64,000 nt of DNA from contig NZ_CP018082.1 of assembly GCF_001886715.1 (NCBI RefSeq), positions 5,270,001 to 5,334,000 of the forward strand, written 5' to 3'. The stretch comes from Nocardia mangyaensis (GTDB lineage: Bacteria > Actinomycetota > Actinomycetes > Mycobacteriales > Mycobacteriaceae). The position numbers and the translations under genes are program-made. Of the stretch, positions 33,644 to 41,555 are shown piece after piece (position 1 is the stretch's first letter; each line of letters opens with the position of its first letter). The notes beneath the pieces were generated by a model. The model made no database searches. It was not told the DNA's origin and saw only the letters and a program-made list of their open reading frames with translations.

Positions 33644-34618
33644 TCAGAGGCGGGTGTGGTCGTCGGCGTCGAGCCGGCGGTCGAGTCGGTGCGGGTCGAC
33701 ATCGAGCAGCTTGCGGTCCCAGTGGGCGAGGTCGGCGGCCGCGGCGTAGGTGGACTGCAGGAACTCGAGCAACGTCGCGTCGGGGTCGTCGGCGGCACGG
33801 ACCACCTCGTAGGGCAGCACGAATTCGCCCAGATCAGCGTCCCAGTGGGCGCTCTCGGGGGTGACCGGGTGCTCGGAATACCCTTCGGGGGCGGGGTAGC
33901 TGTAGGCGTAGAAGGTTCCTTCGGCCCCGCCAGGCCAGAAGCCCGCGCTGGCGCATTCGCGCGAATACCCTTCCTCCATCACCCAATTCGCGCAGTTCGG
34001 TGCGCCGCCGGGGTGCGGTGGCGCGGTGCGGCCGGAGAAGCGGGTGCAGGCGAGGTCGAACGCGCCCCAGAACACGTGCACCGGACTGGATTTCCCGGCG
34101 AAGCCCGCGCGCCAGAGCTGGAAGACCCGATTGATCTGCACGAGCTGCTGCCAGAACTGCGCGGCGGCCTGCGCGTCATAGGAGTGATGAGTGGTGTCGC
34201 GGGCGAACGGGATCGCCGTTTCGACCTCGTTGGGCGTGGCCTCGATGTCGAGGACGATGTCGAGCCGGCCGAGCGTCTCGCCGACCGCGGCGTAGAAATC
34301 GGCGACCGTGCGCGGTCGCAACGCCACTGTGGCGCGACGGCCGTCGCTGGTGCGCAGGACGAGTTCGTGGTCGACGAAGTCGAATTCGATGTCGAGCAGG
34401 CGCCCGTCGACGGGGATGGCGCCGGTGCTCAGCCCGCGTGCGCTCACCGCGAATGTCACGTTCCACCAGTGGTTGACCAGCGGCGTCCCCGCCATCTTCA
34501 GCTTGCCGACGATCTGGGTCCACATGTGCAGGGTGTCGCGGGTATCGGTCCAGGAATCGACGGTCAGTGCGGGCCAGATCGCCTTGGCGGGGGTCAGTCG
34601 GGTCATCGCAACGCTCAC
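33644..34618 (-). CDS. DUF5996-family protein
   Basis: This 324-residue protein matches DUF5996: WPALTVDSWTDTRDTLHMWTQIVGKLK, NHWWNVTFAVSARGLSTG, IEFDFVDHEL, KSSPVHVFWGAFDLACTRFSGR, then SAGFWPGGAEGTFYAYSYP. No activity is known for the family. GTG 34618 overlaps the stop of the FMN reductase gene (GTGA), so it is translated as the third gene of that operon; ATG 34606 is an alternative. Confidence 0.8.
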   Translation of the reverse strand: MSVAMTRLTPAKAIWPALTVDSWTDTRDTLHMWTQIVGKLKMAGTPLVNHWWNVTFAVSARGLSTGAIPVDGRLLDIEFDFVDHELVLRTSDGRRATVALRPRTVADFYAAVGETLGRLDIVLDIEATPNEVETAIPFARDTTHHSYDAQAAAQFWQQLVQINRVFQLWRAGFAGKSSPVHVFWGAFDLACTRFSGRTAPPHPGGAPNCANWVMEEGYSRECASAGFWPGGAEGTFYAYSYPAPEGYSEHPVTPESAHWDADLGEFVLPYEVVRAADDPDATLLEFLQSTYAAAADLAHWDRKLLDVDPHRLDRRLDADDHTRL

Positions 34619-35244
34619 TCTCTCGGCGCGGGGCCGGTTCGGTCGGGTCCGTTGAGCAACCGGGACATGGCATCGATGCCCTCGGTGAACACGTCGCGGC
34701 GATCTCGCTGCCCGCAGGAGGTGAGCAGCCGGACGTAGTCGGCGGCGGCCTTGTCGATGCGCGCGGCCAGGCCACCCGATTCCCAGGCGCCGAAGTCGTC
34801 GGTGGCGGCGTAGACACCGGTGGGCGAGATGATCGCGTGCAGGTACGAGAACATCGGGCGCATCGCGTGTTCGAGCACCAGCGAGTGCCGGTCGGTGCCG
34901 CCGGTGGCCGCGATGAGCACGGGCATGTCGGTCAGCGATTCCTCGGGCAGCACGTCGAAGAAGGATTTGAACAGTCCGCTGTAGGAGGCGTTGAAGGCGG
35001 GGGTCACCGCGATCAGCCCGTCGGCGCCGGCGACCGCGTCGAAGGCCGCCTCGAGGTCGGTGCTCGGGAATCCGGTGAGCATCGCGTCCATGATCGCGCG
35101 GCCGTGGCGGCGCAGGTCGACCATCGTCACCTCGACCGGCCGCTCCCTCAGCGCGGCCTCGACGCCCGCGGTGAGCCGGTCGGCGAGCAGCCGGGTCGAG
35201 GATGGTTCACGCAGGCCACCGCTGACCACGGCGAGTCTCGTCAC
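34615..35244 (-). CDS. NADPH-dependent FMN reductase
   Basis: This 209-residue flavodoxin-like protein has GLREPSSTRLLADRL (phosphate-binding loop), TPAFNASYSGLFKSFFD and a GGTDRH loop. It fits the CE1759-type partner that supplies reduced FMN to the adjacent luciferase-like monooxygenase. It overlaps the upstream gene by 4 bp and the downstream one by 4 bp. Confidence 0.85.
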   Translation of the reverse strand: MTRLAVVSGGLREPSSTRLLADRLTAGVEAALRERPVEVTMVDLRRHGRAIMDAMLTGFPSTDLEAAFDAVAGADGLIAVTPAFNASYSGLFKSFFDVLPEESLTDMPVLIAATGGTDRHSLVLEHAMRPMFSYLHAIISPTGVYAATDDFGAWESGGLAARIDKAAADYVRLLTSCGQRDRRDVFTEGIDAMSRLLNGPDRTGPAPRE

Positions 35245-36350
35245 GACTGTGCCTCCTCGGTCTCGGCCCGCCGCGCCGCGGCGACCTGGGTGGCGTGGGT
35301 GGGCGCGTCGGGCACATCGACGGGTCTGCCGACCGCGAACTCCTTGCGCAGCACCGGAATCACGTGCTCGCCGAGCAGGTCGAGCTGTTCGAGCACGGTT
35401 TTCAGCGGCAACCCAGCATGGTCGACGAGGAACAGTTGACGCTGATAGTCGCCCACGTAGTCACGGAAGCTCAGCGTCTTGTCGATCACCTCTTGGGGCG
35501 AACCGACTGTCAGCGGCGTCTGCGCGGTGAACTCCTCGAGCGAGGGCCCGTGCCCGTAGACCGGCGCGTTGTCGAAGTAGGGCCGGAACTCGCGGACCGC
35601 GTCCTGACTGTTGGGCCGCACGAACACCTGTCCACCGAGGCCGACGATGGCCTGCTCCGGGGTGCCGTGCCCGTAGTGGGTGAAGCGCTCCCGGAACAGC
35701 GCGACCATGCGCTCGGTGTGCGAGGACGGCCAGAAGATGTGATTGGCGAAGAAGCCGTCGCCGTAGAAGGCGGCCAGCTCGGCAACCTCGGGGGTGCGGA
35801 TGGCGGCGTGCCAGACGAACGGCGCGACCTCGTCGAGCGGTCGCGGCGCCAGGGTGAAGCCCTGCAGGGGCGTGCGGTACTTGCCGCTCCAGTCCACGAC
35901 CTCCGAATCCCACAGCGCGCGCAGCAATTCGTAGTTCTCCACCGTCAGCGAAATGGCCGCGCGGATGTCCTTGCCGAACCACGGGTAGACCGGGCCGGTG
36001 TTGCCGCGGCCGAGCATGATGTCGACCCGGCCCTCGGCCAGATGCTGCAGCACGCTGAAGTCCTCGGCGATCTTGACCGGGTCGTTGGTGGTGATCAGCG
36101 TGGTCGAGGTCGACAGGATCAGCCGCTCGGTGCGGCCCGCGAGGAAGCCGAGCAGCGTGGTCGGTGAGGACGGCACGAACGGCGGATTGTGGTGCTCGCC
36201 GGTGGCGAAGACGTCCAAGCCGACCTCTTCGGCCTTCTGCGCGATCGCGACGGTCGCGATGATCCGCTCGTGTTCGGTGGGATCGCGACCGGTGGTGGGA
36301 TCCGACGTGACATCACCGACGGTGAATATTCCGAACTGCATCCCGCTCAT
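35241..36350 (-). CDS. LLM-class flavin-dependent oxidoreductase
   Basis: This 369-residue TIM-barrel enzyme of the luciferase family, CE1758-type, has MQFGIFTVGDVT, AEEVGLDVFATGEHHNPPF, LSTSTTLITTNDPVKIAEDF and GRVDIMLGRGNTGPVYPWFG. With its own FMN reductase next door it would form a two-component monooxygenase; the substrate is unknown. It heads a three-gene operon and is divergent from the diiron oxygenase gene. Confidence 0.9.
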   Translation of the reverse strand: MSGMQFGIFTVGDVTSDPTTGRDPTEHERIIATVAIAQKAEEVGLDVFATGEHHNPPFVPSSPTTLLGFLAGRTERLILSTSTTLITTNDPVKIAEDFSVLQHLAEGRVDIMLGRGNTGPVYPWFGKDIRAAISLTVENYELLRALWDSEVVDWSGKYRTPLQGFTLAPRPLDEVAPFVWHAAIRTPEVAELAAFYGDGFFANHIFWPSSHTERMVALFRERFTHYGHGTPEQAIVGLGGQVFVRPNSQDAVREFRPYFDNAPVYGHGPSLEEFTAQTPLTVGSPQEVIDKTLSFRDYVGDYQRQLFLVDHAGLPLKTVLEQLDLLGEHVIPVLRKEFAVGRPVDVPDAPTHATQVAAARRAETEEAQS

Positions 36351-36478
36351 GCGTTGCCCCGCTCACTCAGAGCCAGTGGACCCGGCTGACTGGTCGATCG
36401 TTCGGAGTGTCCCGCGACGACCCATCGTACGTCGGGGCAGCTCACTCCCGCAGCACGCGAGTCGGGACCACTGTACAG

Positions 36479-36506
36479 TTGTCTGGGACCGCGAGTCTCA
36501 TATAAT
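36479..36506 (+). promoter_or_regulatory. promoter of the AurF-like gene
   Basis: TTGTCT (36479-36484) and a perfect TATAAT (36501-36506) are separated by 16 bp. The start codon is at 36541 after AAGGAG. The motif CCACTGTACAG at 36468-36478, just upstream, matches the arm of the phd operator at 37537-37564. Confidence 0.75.
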
Positions 36507-36540
36507 GTGCGACGCGCGCCACACGAAGGAGACATCGCCG

Positions 36541-37527
36541 ATGCTGTCGACAGCCCCCAAGAACACCGCCACCGATCCCGAGTACCACGAGATCCTGCGC
36601 AGCCTGTCCGAAGGCTCGGTGAACCGCCACTTCGATCCCTACGTCGACATCGACTGGGACGCCCCCGAATTCGCCGTGCACTCCGACGATCCGCGCTGGA
36701 TCATGCCCGACGAGGACCCACTGGGCCGGCACCCTTGGTACAAGGCCCAGTCGATCGACCGCCAGATCGCGATCGGCATGTGGCGCCAGGCCGGCATCGC
36801 CAAGGTGGGCCTGGACTTCGAACAGCTGCTCATCCGCGGTCTCATGCAGTACCTGATCTCGGTGCCCAACGGCGATCCGGAATTCCGCTACATCACCCAC
36901 GAGGCTGCCGAAGAGTGCAACCACACGATGATGTTCCAGGAGATGATCAACCGCATCGGCTACCACGATGTCGTGGGCATGGGCACCATCGATCGCAAGC
37001 TGACGATGATCATCTGGCCGGCGGTGAAGTATTTCCCCGAGTTGTTCTTCACGATGATCCTGGGCGGTGAGGAGCCGATCGACCACCTGCAGAAGTCGCT
37101 GCTGCGCGGCGGGGTCGACCTGCATCCGATGGTGCAGCGCGTGATGCAGATCCACGTGGCCGAGGAGGCCCGCCACATCTCCTTCGCGCACGAGTACCTG
37201 CGGCGCAACGTGCCGGGGATGAACGTGGTCACCAAAACCGCGCTGTCGGTGCTGTTCCCGATCGCGATGCGGATCATGCTCGACATGATCATGACCCCGC
37301 CCAAGGAATTCGTGGCGAAGTTCGACATCCCCGCCGAGGTCATGCGCGACGCCTACTGGCGCAGCCCGCAATCGCAGCTCACCATGCGCAACATCTTCGG
37401 TGACGTGCGCGCGCTGGCCACCACCAGCGGGATGATTAACCCGGTCGCCAAGCTCACCTGGCGCCTGCTCGGCATCGATGGTCCGGTCACCCGGTACCGC
37501 AGCGAACCGGCTCGCAAGGCCGCCTGA
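36541..37527 (+). CDS. AurF-like diiron oxygenase
   Basis: This 328-residue all-helical protein has the ligand pattern of the AurF (p-aminobenzoate N-oxygenase) family: EAAEECNHTMMFQE and HVAEEARHISFAHEYLR, plus an earlier Glu in LDFEQLLIRG. Members hydroxylate or N-oxygenate substrates at a carboxylate-bridged diiron site. The substrate here is unknown and no biosynthetic genes adjoin. It has a strong promoter, and ATG 36541 is preceded by GAAGGAGAC. Confidence 0.85.
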   Translation: MLSTAPKNTATDPEYHEILRSLSEGSVNRHFDPYVDIDWDAPEFAVHSDDPRWIMPDEDPLGRHPWYKAQSIDRQIAIGMWRQAGIAKVGLDFEQLLIRGLMQYLISVPNGDPEFRYITHEAAEECNHTMMFQEMINRIGYHDVVGMGTIDRKLTMIIWPAVKYFPELFFTMILGGEEPIDHLQKSLLRGGVDLHPMVQRVMQIHVAEEARHISFAHEYLRRNVPGMNVVTKTALSVLFPIAMRIMLDMIMTPPKEFVAKFDIPAEVMRDAYWRSPQSQLTMRNIFGDVRALATTSGMINPVAKLTWRLLGIDGPVTRYRSEPARKAA

Positions 37528-37536
37528 TCCAGCGAG

Positions 37537-37564
37537 CCCACTGTACACAGCGGTGTACAGTGGG
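37537..37564 (+). promoter_or_regulatory. palindromic operator overlapping the antitoxin promoter
   Basis: CCCACTGTACAC (37537-37548) and GTGTACAGTGGG (37553-37564) form a perfect dyad with a 4-nt spacer. It contains TACAGT as a likely -10, and ends 2 bp before the antitoxin ATG. No Shine-Dalgarno fits, so the mRNA is probably leaderless. Confidence 0.7.
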
Positions 37565-37566
37565 CT

Positions 37567-37881
37567 ATGGCCGATTATGAGACTGTGCCGTTGACCGAGT
37601 TGCGGGGGCAGCTCGGCAGCGTTTTCGACGGCGTGTCCGCGAGCGGACGACCGGTGATCGTGACGCGGGAGGGGAAGGAGCTGGTCGCGGTGGTACCCGC
37701 CGAGGTCCTACGGCACGGGGCATTGCCCCCCGCCTACTTCAACGACGATCTGCGTGAGCAGATCCTCGGCGGTCTCGACGACCGGATCAAACAGCATTCC
37801 GCGGCCGAGATCGCCGACGCGGAAGCGAAACTGAGTGCCCTGATGGCAGCGTTGAACGGCACCGGCGTGAGCCCACGGTGA
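37567..37881 (+). CDS. Phd/YefM-type antitoxin
   Basis: This 104-residue protein has a Phd N-terminal DNA-binding domain (VPLTELRGQLGSVFDGVSASGRPVIVTREGKELVAVVPAEVL) and a helical C-terminal toxin-binding part. It should repress its own promoter through the palindrome just upstream. The stop overlaps the next start (GTGA). Confidence 0.85.
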   Translation: MADYETVPLTELRGQLGSVFDGVSASGRPVIVTREGKELVAVVPAEVLRHGALPPAYFNDDLREQILGGLDDRIKQHSAAEIADAEAKLSALMAALNGTGVSPR

Positions 37882-38255
37882 GCGTCGCCGACCACACCGC
37901 CCTCACCTCACTGGCCCGCTCGCCACTGTTCGGGCAGGTGATCATGCGCCAGTTCACCCAGCAGCGCCGGATCCTGGTGGTGCCCTCGGTGAGCCTGATG
38001 GCCGCCATGCGCGCGGTCGACAACATCGACGAACTCGGCCGCCTGCTCGACAATCGCGTCGCCGTGCGCTGGGCCGAGCTGGACGCGGCCACCGCGATCC
38101 GCGTCGGCACCACGGTGGCGATGGTCGACGACCACACCGACTGGCCGCTCATCGCGCCCGTCGTGTTCACCGCGCTGCACCTCGACATGCCGGTGCTCAC
38201 CGCCAAACCCGAGCTCTATCGCGGCTACAAGGTGCAGATCGCCCCCATGCCGTGA
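37878..38255 (+). CDS. PIN-like toxin partner
   Basis: This 125-residue protein lies in the toxin position with a 4-bp overlap. The N-terminus VADHTALTSLAR fits the first PIN strand with its Asp, ELDAATAIRVG the middle helix, and MPVLTAKPELYRGYKVQIAPMP the last PIN strand (usually LLTAD). The usual acidic cluster is incomplete, so RNase activity is uncertain. Confidence 0.6.
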   Translation: MSVADHTALTSLARSPLFGQVIMRQFTQQRRILVVPSVSLMAAMRAVDNIDELGRLLDNRVAVRWAELDAATAIRVGTTVAMVDDHTDWPLIAPVVFTALHLDMPVLTAKPELYRGYKVQIAPMP

Positions 38256-38442
38256 GCCCGCAGCGAGGAGGCCGACCTCGGCTTTTCCAGGGCAGTAAGT
38301 ACGGCGAATGTGATGTCCGTTACGGTGCGTTGGTGGCCGGGGAGCCCGCCGGGGGATGATCCGCGGCGGCCCGCGTCCGACATGCTCAGCGAACGATTCA
38401 CCCAGGGAAAGCTGTACCAGGAACACTCGAGGAGAGCTGGTT

Positions 38443-39081
38443 ATGCATCATCTGAGTTTCACGCGTCGCTTCACCACCGTCGTCGCCGCCGCCTCGGCCG
38501 CGGTCGCCATCGTCTTCGCCGGTCCCGCGGTCGCCGATCCGGCGACCGCGCCCACCACCGTGGACGTGGCCGAGGCCGTCACCCAGCTGCGCACCTCCGT
38601 GGCCGACAACCCCGGCGCGCTGGCCGCGCTGGACAAGCTCGCCACCGAGGGCACGGTCGAGGTCGCGCTGCCCGCACAGCCGTTCCAGATCCCCGCGACC
38701 TCCGACATCGGCCAGAGCGGCGGTGGTCCCGGCGTGTACGGCTCGGGCATCGCCCTCGACGTCGACGGCTTCCGCTTCGGCTTCTTCGGCGGACCGGGCA
38801 CCATCTCGCCGAATCAGGGCGAGGCCAAGCTCGAGGTCATGTGGCTGAACCTGTCGAACGGACAGAGCGGCACCGCGGTCCTGACCGAACACCAGGACAT
38901 TCCGGTCGACACCACCATCCGCACCGGGGTGCTCAGTCCCGGCGGCGGCCTGATCGTGGCCGCGGTGTACGGCCAGCTGTGGCACCGCTGGTCGGTGCCG
39001 GTCAGCGAGCAGCACCCGGACGGCTACGCCTACCAGCTCGCCACCATCCAGCAGCCGTCGTTCGGCGCTGTCCAGGGCTGA
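38443..39081 (+). CDS. secreted protein, actinomycete-specific
   Basis: This 212-residue protein has a Sec signal peptide (RRFTTVVAAASAAVAIVFAGPAVADP, cleavage after AVA). The mature part is beta-rich and Gly-rich (GGGPGVYGSGIALDVDGFRFGFFGGPG). It looks like small secreted proteins common in Nocardia and Rhodococcus, with unknown function. GGAG lies 10 nt before ATG 38443. Confidence 0.7.
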   Translation: MHHLSFTRRFTTVVAAASAAVAIVFAGPAVADPATAPTTVDVAEAVTQLRTSVADNPGALAALDKLATEGTVEVALPAQPFQIPATSDIGQSGGGPGVYGSGIALDVDGFRFGFFGGPGTISPNQGEAKLEVMWLNLSNGQSGTAVLTEHQDIPVDTTIRTGVLSPGGGLIVAAVYGQLWHRWSVPVSEQHPDGYAYQLATIQQPSFGAVQG

Positions 39082-39095
39082 TCTCCGATACACAC

Positions 39096-39128
39096 GCACC
39101 CCCGACGCGGATGTTCGCGCGGGGGTGC
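39096..39128 (+). terminator. terminator after secreted-protein gene
   Basis: GCACCCCC (39096-39103) pairs with GGGGGTGC (39121-39128), with a 17-nt loop. Confidence 0.5.
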
Positions 39129-39201
39129 GCGCGGGTGCGGCACAGGCCGATCCGGACCGTTCGACCCGCTCACGACCGAGTGGGTGGCGTAGGTTGACCG
39201 C

Positions 39202-39699
39202 GTGGAACTGGTCGACCGAATCGAAGAGTTGGAACGGCGGGTGGCGGCACTGGAGAGCGCGCGCCCCGAGCACGAGGACGCGCGGCTACCCTGGGCGGTG
39301 ACCCGGCTGCGGCACGAATTCGACGAGGCGGGCGAACGCAACGGCGGCGTCCTGCTGGCCGGCGCGCTGCAACTGCCGACCGGTGAGCGGGTCGACTGGC
39401 AGGCCCAATACGCCACCGATGCCATCGTCGGCGACATCTGGACCATCGAGGCCGCCAACTGCCTGGCCGTGCTGGCCAACCCGGTGCGGCTGCGGCTGCT
39501 GCGCGAGATCGTCTACGGCCGTCGCACCGCGGCCGACCTCGCCGCCATCGAAGAACTGGGCACCTCCGCCGACATCTACCAGCACCTGCGCCAGCTCGCC
39601 GCTGTCGGCTGGCTGCAAACCGCAGGTCTGGGCCGTTTCGAGGTTCCCGAGGGCAGATTGGTGCCGCTACTCGCGGCACTGGCCAGCGCACAGCGCTGA
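39202..39699 (+). CDS. ArsR-like winged-helix regulator
   Basis: This 165-residue protein begins with a coiled coil (RIEELERRVAALES). Residues 90-160 form a winged helix: CLAVLANPVRLRLLREIVYGRRTAADLAAI, then TSADIYQHLRQLAAVGWLQ. No metal-binding Cys are present, so it senses something other than metals or acts through protein contacts. Confidence 0.75.
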   Translation: MELVDRIEELERRVAALESARPEHEDARLPWAVTRLRHEFDEAGERNGGVLLAGALQLPTGERVDWQAQYATDAIVGDIWTIEAANCLAVLANPVRLRLLREIVYGRRTAADLAAIEELGTSADIYQHLRQLAAVGWLQTAGLGRFEVPEGRLVPLLAALASAQR

Positions 39700-39766
39700 T
39701 TTGGGAATATGTCCCAAATGCCCGTTTAGATCGCTGTGATGCAGGGCACATATCCTGCTACCGTAA

Positions 39767-39784
39767 GCATCGATACATCGATGC
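39767..39784 (+). promoter_or_regulatory. palindrome before the fadD genes
   Basis: GCATCGATACATCGATGC is a perfect 8+2+8 palindrome 16 bp before the GTG start and next to the RBS GGAGG. It is a probable operator for a TetR- or GntR-type repressor. Confidence 0.6.
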
Positions 39785-39799
39785 TGTGGAGGTAGACGA

Positions 39800-41425
39800 G
39801 TGAGCATGGCCCATCTTCTCGAAACTGTGAAAGGCCTCGGTGTCCTGCGCAAGCGCGGTGTCTCCGATCCCACCAAGCCGCTCGAGACCCTGCGGACCAT
39901 GAAGGAATCCAAGATCTACGGCCCGCAGGCCACTCTGGTCCGGCACTCCGCGCGCGTGGCCCCCGACCAGGTCGCCCTCGCGGATGAGCGCGGCGAGCTG
40001 ACCTATCGGGAACTCGACGAGCAGTCCACCGCCATCGCCCGCGGCCTGCACGACGCGGGCATCACCCAGGGCACCGTCGTCGCCGTGCTCGCCCGCGATC
40101 ATCGCGGCCTGATCATGTCGATGATCGCGGCGGGCAAGCTGGGCGCGCGGATCGCGCTGATGAACACCGGCTTCGCCAAGCCGCAGTTCGCCGAGGTGTG
40201 CCAGCGCGAGAACGTGCGCGCCGTGCTGCACGACAGCGAGTTCCTCGACCTGCTCGACGCCCTGCCGCCCGAGCTGCCGCGCTACCTCACCTGGGTCGAC
40301 GAGGGCACCACCCTGCCCGAGGGCGCGGTCACCTTCGACGACCTGATCGCGGGCAACTCCGTCGAGCCGCTGCCCGCGCCCAGTAAGCCGGGCGGGTTCA
40401 TCATCCTCACCAGCGGTACCACCGGTCTGCCCAAGGGCGCGCCGCGCACCAAGGTGACCCCGCTGGCGACCGCGCAGTTCGTCGACCGGGTGCCGTTCCC
40501 CAAGAACGGCACGATGATGATCGTCTCGCCGATCTTCCACAGCACCGGTCTGGGCACCTGGCTGGTCGGCACGATCTTGTCGAACAAGATCGTCATGCGC
40601 CGCCGGTTCGACGCCGAGGCCACCCTGGCCGCGATTTCCGAGCACAAGGTCGAGATGCTGGTCTGCGTGCCGACCATGCTGCACCGGCTCACCGAATTGC
40701 CCGCCGAGGTCCGCGCGAAGTACGACCTGTCCTCGCTGAAGGTGATCCTGTTCGCCGGGTCCGCGCTCACCCCCGAGCTGTGCATCCGGGCCACCGAGAC
40801 CTTCGGCCCGGTGCTCTACAACCTCTACGGCTCGACCGAGGTGGCCATCGCGACGATCGCCACCCCCGCCGAGCTGGCCGAGGCGCCGGGCACGGTCGGG
40901 CGCTCGCCGATCACCTGCGAGGTCCGCCTCTATGACGACAACGACCAGCGGATCGAGACGCCCGATACCACGGGCCGGATCTTCGTGCGCAGCGGCGCGC
41001 CCTTCGAGGGCTACACCGACGGCCGGAACAAGCAGATCATCGACGGCTACATGTCCAGCGGCGATCTCGGCCGGTTCACCGAGAGCGGGCTGCTCATGGT
41101 CGAAGGCCGCGACGACGACATGATCGTCTCCGGCGGCGAGAACGTCTTCCCGCAGGAGGTGGAGAACCTGCTCGTCGAGCGGCCCGACGTCTTCGACGTG
41201 GCGGTCATCGGCGTCGACGACGTGGAGTTCGGCAAGCGGCTGCGCGCGTTCGTGGTGCTCGAGGAGGGCCACAGCCCCGACCCGGCCGAACTCCAGGCCC
41301 ACGTCAAAGCCAATCTGGCCCGGTTCAAGGTGCCCCGCGAAGTGATCTTCGTCGACGAGCTGCCCCGCAACGCCACCGGCAAGATCCTGCGGCGCGTGCT
41401 GGTCGACTATGAGATCTCCCAGTGA
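39800..41425 (+). CDS. fatty-acyl-CoA/AMP ligase, FadD type (copy 1)
   Basis: This 541-residue ANL-superfamily enzyme has the P-loop LTSGTTGLPKGAPR, NLYGSTEVAIATIATP, YMSSGDLGRF, GRDDDMIVSGGENVFPQEVE and catalytic Lys in PRNATGKILRR. It activates a carboxylic acid with ATP and CoA. Similar enzymes in mycobacteria are FadD12-like. It is the first of two tandem paralogues. Start is GTG 39800 (GGAGG upstream) or ATG 39806. Confidence 0.9.
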   Translation: MSMAHLLETVKGLGVLRKRGVSDPTKPLETLRTMKESKIYGPQATLVRHSARVAPDQVALADERGELTYRELDEQSTAIARGLHDAGITQGTVVAVLARDHRGLIMSMIAAGKLGARIALMNTGFAKPQFAEVCQRENVRAVLHDSEFLDLLDALPPELPRYLTWVDEGTTLPEGAVTFDDLIAGNSVEPLPAPSKPGGFIILTSGTTGLPKGAPRTKVTPLATAQFVDRVPFPKNGTMMIVSPIFHSTGLGTWLVGTILSNKIVMRRRFDAEATLAAISEHKVEMLVCVPTMLHRLTELPAEVRAKYDLSSLKVILFAGSALTPELCIRATETFGPVLYNLYGSTEVAIATIATPAELAEAPGTVGRSPITCEVRLYDDNDQRIETPDTTGRIFVRSGAPFEGYTDGRNKQIIDGYMSSGDLGRFTESGLLMVEGRDDDMIVSGGENVFPQEVENLLVERPDVFDVAVIGVDDVEFGKRLRAFVVLEEGHSPDPAELQAHVKANLARFKVPREVIFVDELPRNATGKILRRVLVDYEISQ

Positions 41426-41555
41426 TCGCCACCTTCTGAGACGGACCCCACAGCGCGGCCGGATCGCTTGCTATTGTTAGCACCAGCACTGGATCTCGAT
41501 GACGCGGTCCGGCCCCGCGTCTACCACCGGGATCGGTCTGCCGAAAGGCTGTTCG

